Shown here: positions 58,651 through 64,000 of the stretch, piece after piece
How positions within the stretch are numbered: position 1 is the first letter of the stretch
How the letters are laid out: the number at the start of each line of letters is the position of its first letter
Assembly: GCA_023079485.1 (NCBI GenBank)
Contig: CM041115.1
Location: 43,889,805-43,953,804 of the forward strand
Direction: 5' to 3'
Length of the DNA stretch: 64,000 bases
From: Archilochus colubris
Lineage: Eukaryota; Chordata; Aves; Apodiformes; Trochilidae
Notes under the pieces: generated by a model
Database searches by the model: none
What the model was told of the DNA's origin: nothing
What the model saw: the letters and a program-made list of their open reading frames with translations, nothing else
Position numbers and translations under genes: made by a program

Positions 58651-59684
58651 AAAGGGAAAAGGGCAAAAAAGGGGAAAAAGGGAAAAAAGGGGAGGGGAAG
58701 GGGGGACAAAAGGGGGAAAAAGGGAAAAAAGGAGGGGAAAAAAGGGAGCAAAACGAGAGAAAAAGGGGCAAAAAAGGGAGAAAAAAGGGGAAAAAAGGGA
58801 AGAAAGGGGGAAAAAGAGGAAGAAGGGGGGAAAGGGGAAGAAAGGGGGGAAAGAGGGGGACAAGGGGGAAAAAGGGAAATAAGGGAGAAAAGGGAAGAAA
58901 GGGGGAAAAAGGGGAGAAAAGTGAAGAAAGGGGAGAAAAGGGAAAACGGGGAGAAAAGGGAAGAAAGGGGAGAAAAGGGAAGAAGGGGGAGGAAAGGGAA
59001 GAAGGGGAAGAAAAGGGAAAAAGGGGAGAAAAGGGAAGAAAGAGGGGGAAAGGGGAGAAAAGGTGGAAAAGGGAAAAAAAGGAAGAAAGGGGAAAAGGGG
59101 GAAAAGAGAAAAAAGAAAAAAAAGGGAAAAGAGTGCAAAAGGGAAAAAAGGAGAAAAAGGGGAAAAAGGGAAAAAGGAGAAGGGGGGAAAAGGGGAAAAA
59201 GGAAAAAAGGAAAAAAGGGGAAAAGGAGAAAAGGGGGAAATAGGGAAAAAGGAGAAAAAGAAAAAAGGGGAAAAGGAGAAAAAGGGAAAAAAAAGGAGAA
59301 AAAGGGAAAAAAGGAGAAAAGGGTGGAAAAGGGTAAAAGGGGGAAAAGGAGAAAAAGGGAAAAAAAAGGAGAAAAAGGGAAAAAAGGAGAAAAGGGTGGA
59401 AAAGGGTAAAAGGGGGAAAAGGAGAAAAAGAGGGAAGAGGGGGAGAAGGGGGAAAAAGGAGAAAAGAGGGAAAAGGGGAAAAGAGGAAAAAAGGAGGAAA
59501 GGGAGAAAAAGGAGGAAAGGGGGGAAAAGGAGAAAAAGGGAAAAAGGAGAAAAGAGGGAAAAAGGGGAAAAAAAAAGGAAAGGTGGAAAAAGGGGAAAAG
59601 AGGAAAAAAGGAGGAAAGGGGAAAAAAGGAGAAAAAAGGAAAAAAGGGAAAATAGAGGAAAAAAAGAAAAAAAAGAGAAAAAAA
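58651..59684. repeat. About 1-kb almost pure purine tract, (GGGGAAAA)n-like
   Basis: The plus strand is nearly all G and A in irregular GGGAAAA/GGAGAAAA units, with only a few percent pyrimidines, and is preceded by a T-run. Open frames of Lys/Gly/Glu on plus and Phe/Pro/Ser on minus are artefacts. A 73-bp unit is duplicated in tandem (starts 59271 and 59344, and a third copy begins at 59417). Confidence 0.95.
59271..59416. repeat. Two tandem 73-bp units inside the purine tract
   Basis: The block AAAAGGAGAAAAAGGG... with the distinctive GGGTGGAAAAGGGTAAAAGG interior occurs twice with an exact 73-bp period. Confidence 0.85.
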
Positions 59685-59689
59685 CCCTT

Positions 59690-62600
59690 GAGTTAGGACA
59701 TATTTCTAATGTTGCTGCTTATTGCAACATTTTTCAGATTTAACTATTCCAGTCCTGTTTCTCCTAACCTGTTTGCTTTGGGAGGATCTGGCTCTGTATA
59801 CTGCATGGAGGGGTTATCAAACACCTGGATTTTCCCAAGTTTTACTTCTCCGTAAAACTTTGGCTTTAATAAGAGATTTTTTTTCTTCCTAGGCTACTAT
59901 TTGCTTTCCATTTCCTACTCCCTAGGGTTAGTTCTGTGCAGCTCATCACATGCTGCACGAGTGGAAGTCAGATGCACAGCGCAGGGTGCATGGTTCTCTG
60001 AGAGCAGCTTCCTCTGCACAGACACAGGAATTAACACAAACAGGAATCATGCTTGGCCCTGTAGCACCAAGTTTTTTACTCATGTGCTACACAGTCCCTT
60101 TATTTATTTCTGATGAGGAGCTCTGGAAAATATAAAGCAACAAAATGTGTGCCTGCACTTACCTTCTTGGACCAAAACCTTGATCTGGTTGAGCTCCAGA
60201 ATAGTGCAGATGACCATACAGAGTTTCAAATCGTGTTAGGTAAGACCTGGGCAGAATGTCACATTTGCATCCTAAAATAACAGCTCTGTTACCACCCAGA
60301 CTTCCACTAGTGATCTTACTTTGTTGCAGAGATCACTATTTGACTTTTTAGTTAGCTTAAATGGATATGAACTTTTTTTTTTTTTTTTTTTTTTTGTAAC
60401 TGAAGTCTCACATCTTTATGACATGAAAGGGAAAAATACTTCAGAGGAAAGGCAAGTGACGCACAGTTGTTTCTATACACAAGCTGCTTTGTATTTTTTG
60501 ACCGATATTCTTCAATGGCCTGGAGTTTTATGGCACAGCTTCATCTTGAAAATGCAACGGAATGCACAGAAAAACAGCTCAGACAGCACATTAGCTATTG
60601 CAGCCTTGTAGAAGTTCAAGGCAGTAACTCAGTTTAGAATGGTATTCACTTAATTCACTCTTTCTTGTTCCCTAGCAAAAAGCAGCCACCAAAATAACCC
60701 AACACAAAATATTTCCTCAGAATTCAACATGTGCTGTGCTGCAATATTAATTTAGCTACAGGTTCTTGCGTGCTTCCTGTTCCTGGATGTTTCTGCACGG
60801 CTCAAAATAATTAGTTACGTAAAACTTGAAGCTTTACCTTGTTCTTCATCTTTTATTCATACTGCTTTACAACCTTATTGCTTATTATTTTATACCAGTA
60901 TTAGATGTTTCTGCATTGCTCCCATTGATGGGCTTTTATCTATTCACTTGTCTGCATTTCTAGTGCAGACTCAACTCTGTCAGTACTCTACAACAGACAA
61001 ATACCTGAATTAGCATCTGCTTCCTTGGTTGCTTTATCCAATTAACATAATTATTTTTTTCCCTTTTAAATGTCCTCTTGAATCTTTCCTGAAATTATGA
61101 CATAGTATTTTGGGGTAATATTTGCAAATACTCAACATTGATTTCTTTCCTTATTACTGTCCACAAAGAATGTTTAACTTAGTCTGCTTTCAGCTTGACA
61201 GGTTTTTAAACCAGTTTCAGAATTCATTATATCCAGTATGAATATTTATCACAAAGCTCTATCACCACTCTACTGAACAGCATGAGAATGAACTGAGGGC
61301 TGTATTTTCATATACTTTACGACAGCAGACTTGATGACACTACTACATCTCCTACAGTATTTTCTTCAAGAAATTTTCTTCAACTAATTTCCCAGAAATT
61401 TGTTCTCTAGAACAATTAAAGACCTCCAATTCTGCTAGTAGGTGTTTGAACAGCAGAAACTCTAGCTATAGTAGCCTTAACATTTTACTGAAACACTATT
61501 TTGTGACATAAAAGAAATTAAAATCTTCAGGCAACCTGCTTTGAGATTCAGATGATTTGTACACATGTGAAGGGATAACCGAACTAACTTTAAATTTTTA
61601 CTGCTCCCATAGTAGAGTAGTGCAGGAATATGTATTTGCAGGTGTGTATTTATGTGAGTATTTTCCATTTTGCTATTGTACTTCTCAAAATTTAACAGCA
61701 GGATTCAACTCTGTTCAAGGTAAGTGGTGGCAAATTTTCATGTAAAGTTACCAAAAAGCCACATGGGAAGACAACGAAGTAATGCAAATCACACAGAGGT
61801 CTCATAAGACTTTATGTTGGAAATTCTGAATACTACTGTAGTCTTTTAGGAGGCAACCTGTTAGTGGTTTCTGTCTTGCAGTTTCTCAGTATTTAGGGAC
61901 AAGAAAAGGGAAGTGCTTCTTCACCCCAAAATAAATTAGCTTAACGAAAACTTAAAAAAACCAAAAAACCAAAACCAAACTAGAATTTCCAAAAGATACA
62001 ACAGATATGGCTATTCTGGGAAGATCATACAGCTGGATGTGTTGTGTTGTACCCCTCTAAACAGAGCAGCTTTCTCCAGTACAGATTTAAACACTACGTA
62101 AAAGAAAATCTTGCCAGCTTTGTGCCACTTACTGTATTTAGTTATTTTATTTACACTATTCAAACTCAAAAGAAATGCACAGTGTCTATACACAGTTTCA
62201 TTTTCTCTTCAATAAACTGTTTCACATGTTGGCATTTCAACCAATAAGTAACAAATGCTGGAGGTTTTTTTTGTTTGGGTATGTTTGTGTGTTTTTTTAA
62301 TTTATGTGTGTGTTTGTGTGCGTGTTGGGTTTTGGGTTCTTTGCTTTCTTTTATTTTGTTTTTTTTAGCCCTCCTAAAGCCTCCCTGCAGGGAGTTTTTC
62401 TACTTTAATATAAAGTATAAATCTCTAATTCAGAAGCAAAATTCAGAAAAATCTTAGCATGGCACTGCCTTAAGCAGTTTCTTTTGGTATAGTAATTGTA
62501 TTTTTCAGCCAGGTTAGGCCACCACGAGTGTTTCAGATTAAGGGCAGACAATACAGAGTTTGGAAATATATTAGCACATCTCTGTCATTGCATGGCATTT

Positions 62601-64000
62601 TCAGTAGACACCAGTTTTGCATAAATTGTTATGCACTTCACAATTCAGAAAGCTCCTTCAGCGTTGAACATCAGCCTTCTTCTGTCAGTCTTGTTCTTCT
62701 ATGCTTCTACTATTGCTCTCAAAACCCTATCCCCCAGGTGTTTGTGATCATACCTTCCTGAAATGCTTGCTTTCTTTAAGCAAGAGTTGCATTTCTTCAC
62801 AGTTCATACAGTAACATCTTTTTCCATCCATTTCAAAGCAGTTGGTCAACTTCTCAACTAAATGCAAAAATTGAAACCATAATTTCTGGGGAAAAAAAAA
62901 ATTAATGTATCTTTTTACAGTTGTATTCATCTGTATGCATAGTAACAATTATCTCAATTATGGAGGTTTTTAATCAATAGTGGGACTTGAAAGAATATGG
63001 GTTTCTTTTTCTGAAAATACATTACTTCTCTGGATTACAACATGGCTGTTGCGTGTCTGTAAAATATATTTTAAAAAATTACATATTTATACTGATACAC
63101 AAAAAACAACATCATACCAGACAATACTTGTTTGCAGATTCTACAAGATATATTGTGCACTTACTTCTTTCACTCAAAATATACGTGCAAAGCAGCAGTT
63201 AATCTTTTTACTATATTTTGTAGCAGCAGTCATTTATGCATAAACCAGCACTTTTTCTACAAAACGAAAGAAAACAAACAAACAATCACAGCATTTTGGA
63301 TAACATAATGATTACACTGAAGTATGACAAATGCAATGCCAAATCAGTACAGTTTCTAAAGCAGTGAGTCTATTCATACACAGGCTATATAAGGTATGGC
63401 ATTATACAATGCCAGTGTAGAGAGAAGAGTTTTCCAAATGCAGTGGGTTTTGGGGTGGTTTTTATTTTATGTTTGCTTGCTTGTTTTGTTTTTTAAAAAG
63501 GTTTCTACAATTGGCAGTAGCAAATTCAGCAAAATCACTGCATTTACATCCTCCACAGCTTTTTAAGAAGAATATTTGGTCTGCTAAACATTGACAGTGC
63601 AGATGATCACACACCCCAAGAGCAGCAGGCACTACCTGGTCCTTTTCACCCAGCTCAGAATTCTCCATCTGAATGATCAAGCCCTTCCCACCAACAGACT
63701 TGTTACAAAACTGCATGTTCCTGACCAGCAGCACAAAATCATGCTGCAGTGTAATGATATGGTGTTCTCTAAAAATTATAAAGTATTAAAAGAAATAAAT
63801 TCCACAAGACACTTTAAAATTATCCTTGGGCTTTACACTATATTTATGCAATTAAATAGACTATGTAATCAGTCATACTGTAATAGGACAAGAAAAAGAC
63901 TTTTATTCACTTGAAAAAAGAGCAGACTGGAAGATCTTTTCACTGCATTACACAAACTTCCCTGAGACTTTTACATAAATTATGTTTAGTCTACTACAGA
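59690..64000. other. Intergenic or distal gene sequence, nothing firmly recognised
   Basis: Contains a T-run (60370-60396), G/T-rich stretches near 62260-62370, and one exon-like segment on the minus strand (60163-60246) that I could not identify. By synteny JAK2 or insulin-like genes may lie beyond or overlap the right edge, perhaps as untranslated sequence on the minus strand, but no JAK2 coding motif was seen. Confidence 0.4.

Noticed and set aside
58344..59743. Open frames of 160-300 codons rich in Lys, Gly and Glu (plus) and Phe, Pro and Ser (minus)
   Set aside because: They are translations of the purine tract; purine-only DNA lacks most stop codons by composition, and there is no domain or start context.
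63462..63734. Cysteine-containing minus-strand frame that might be a JAK2 or insulin-like exon
   Set aside because: The cysteine spacing does not match relaxin/insulin A or B chains, and no kinase motif is present; JAK2 is expected nearby but not demonstrated.

Overview
The window is vertebrate genomic DNA, almost certainly from a bird and probably from the Z chromosome. The evidence is CR1 retroposons in both orientations, class III (ERV-L-like) endogenous retroviral debris, CpG-island promoters, short exons with GT-AG splice sites, and the gene order CD274 - PLGRKT - relaxin. In human chromosome 9p24 these same neighbours lie beside JAK2. In birds this block is known to be Z-linked, but the sequence alone does not prove the chromosome. 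The abundance of LTR fragments would suit a songbird; I cannot name the species.

Layout: (1) 1-7.7 kb, minus strand: CD274 (PD-L1). The signal-peptide, IgV, IgC and transmembrane exons are all legible with canonical splice sites. A CpG island at about 7.2-7.7 kb is the likely promoter and carries a GAS / IRF site / GAS cluster. The short cytoplasmic-tail exon(s) could not be placed. (2) 8.6-13.9 kb: a repeat-rich block. It holds a 355-bp element with long inverted ends and an embedded tRNA-Ile-like sequence, an LTR-like fragment, a decayed ERV-L-type gag on the minus strand, and a plus-strand solo LTR with an apparent 4-bp target duplication. (3) 16.3-41.9 kb, plus strand: PLGRKT, a complete 147-codon gene in four coding exons with one non-coding first exon. 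Its first coding intron is 18.5 kb and holds two CR1 copies; older CR1 debris lies in the last intron. (4) 47.6-51.5 kb, plus strand: a complete two-exon relaxin-family hormone precursor of 195 residues. Its B and A chains look like relaxin-3, although its neighbours are those of the human RLN1/RLN2 locus. (5) 51.5-64 kb: no recognised gene. This stretch has several CR1 fragments, a T/G tract and a roughly 1-kb almost pure purine tract containing a 73-bp tandem duplication.

Functionally the three genes are independent: an immune-checkpoint ligand, a mitochondrial/cell-surface plasminogen receptor and a secreted peptide hormone. Their adjacency is ancestral synteny, not an operon. Most of the window is intron or intergenic DNA. 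No clearly new system was found. The most unusual structures are the inverted-ended tRNA-like element at 8.6-9.0 kb, the interferon-type element cluster upstream of CD274, the overlapping upstream ORF in PLGRKT and the purine tract.
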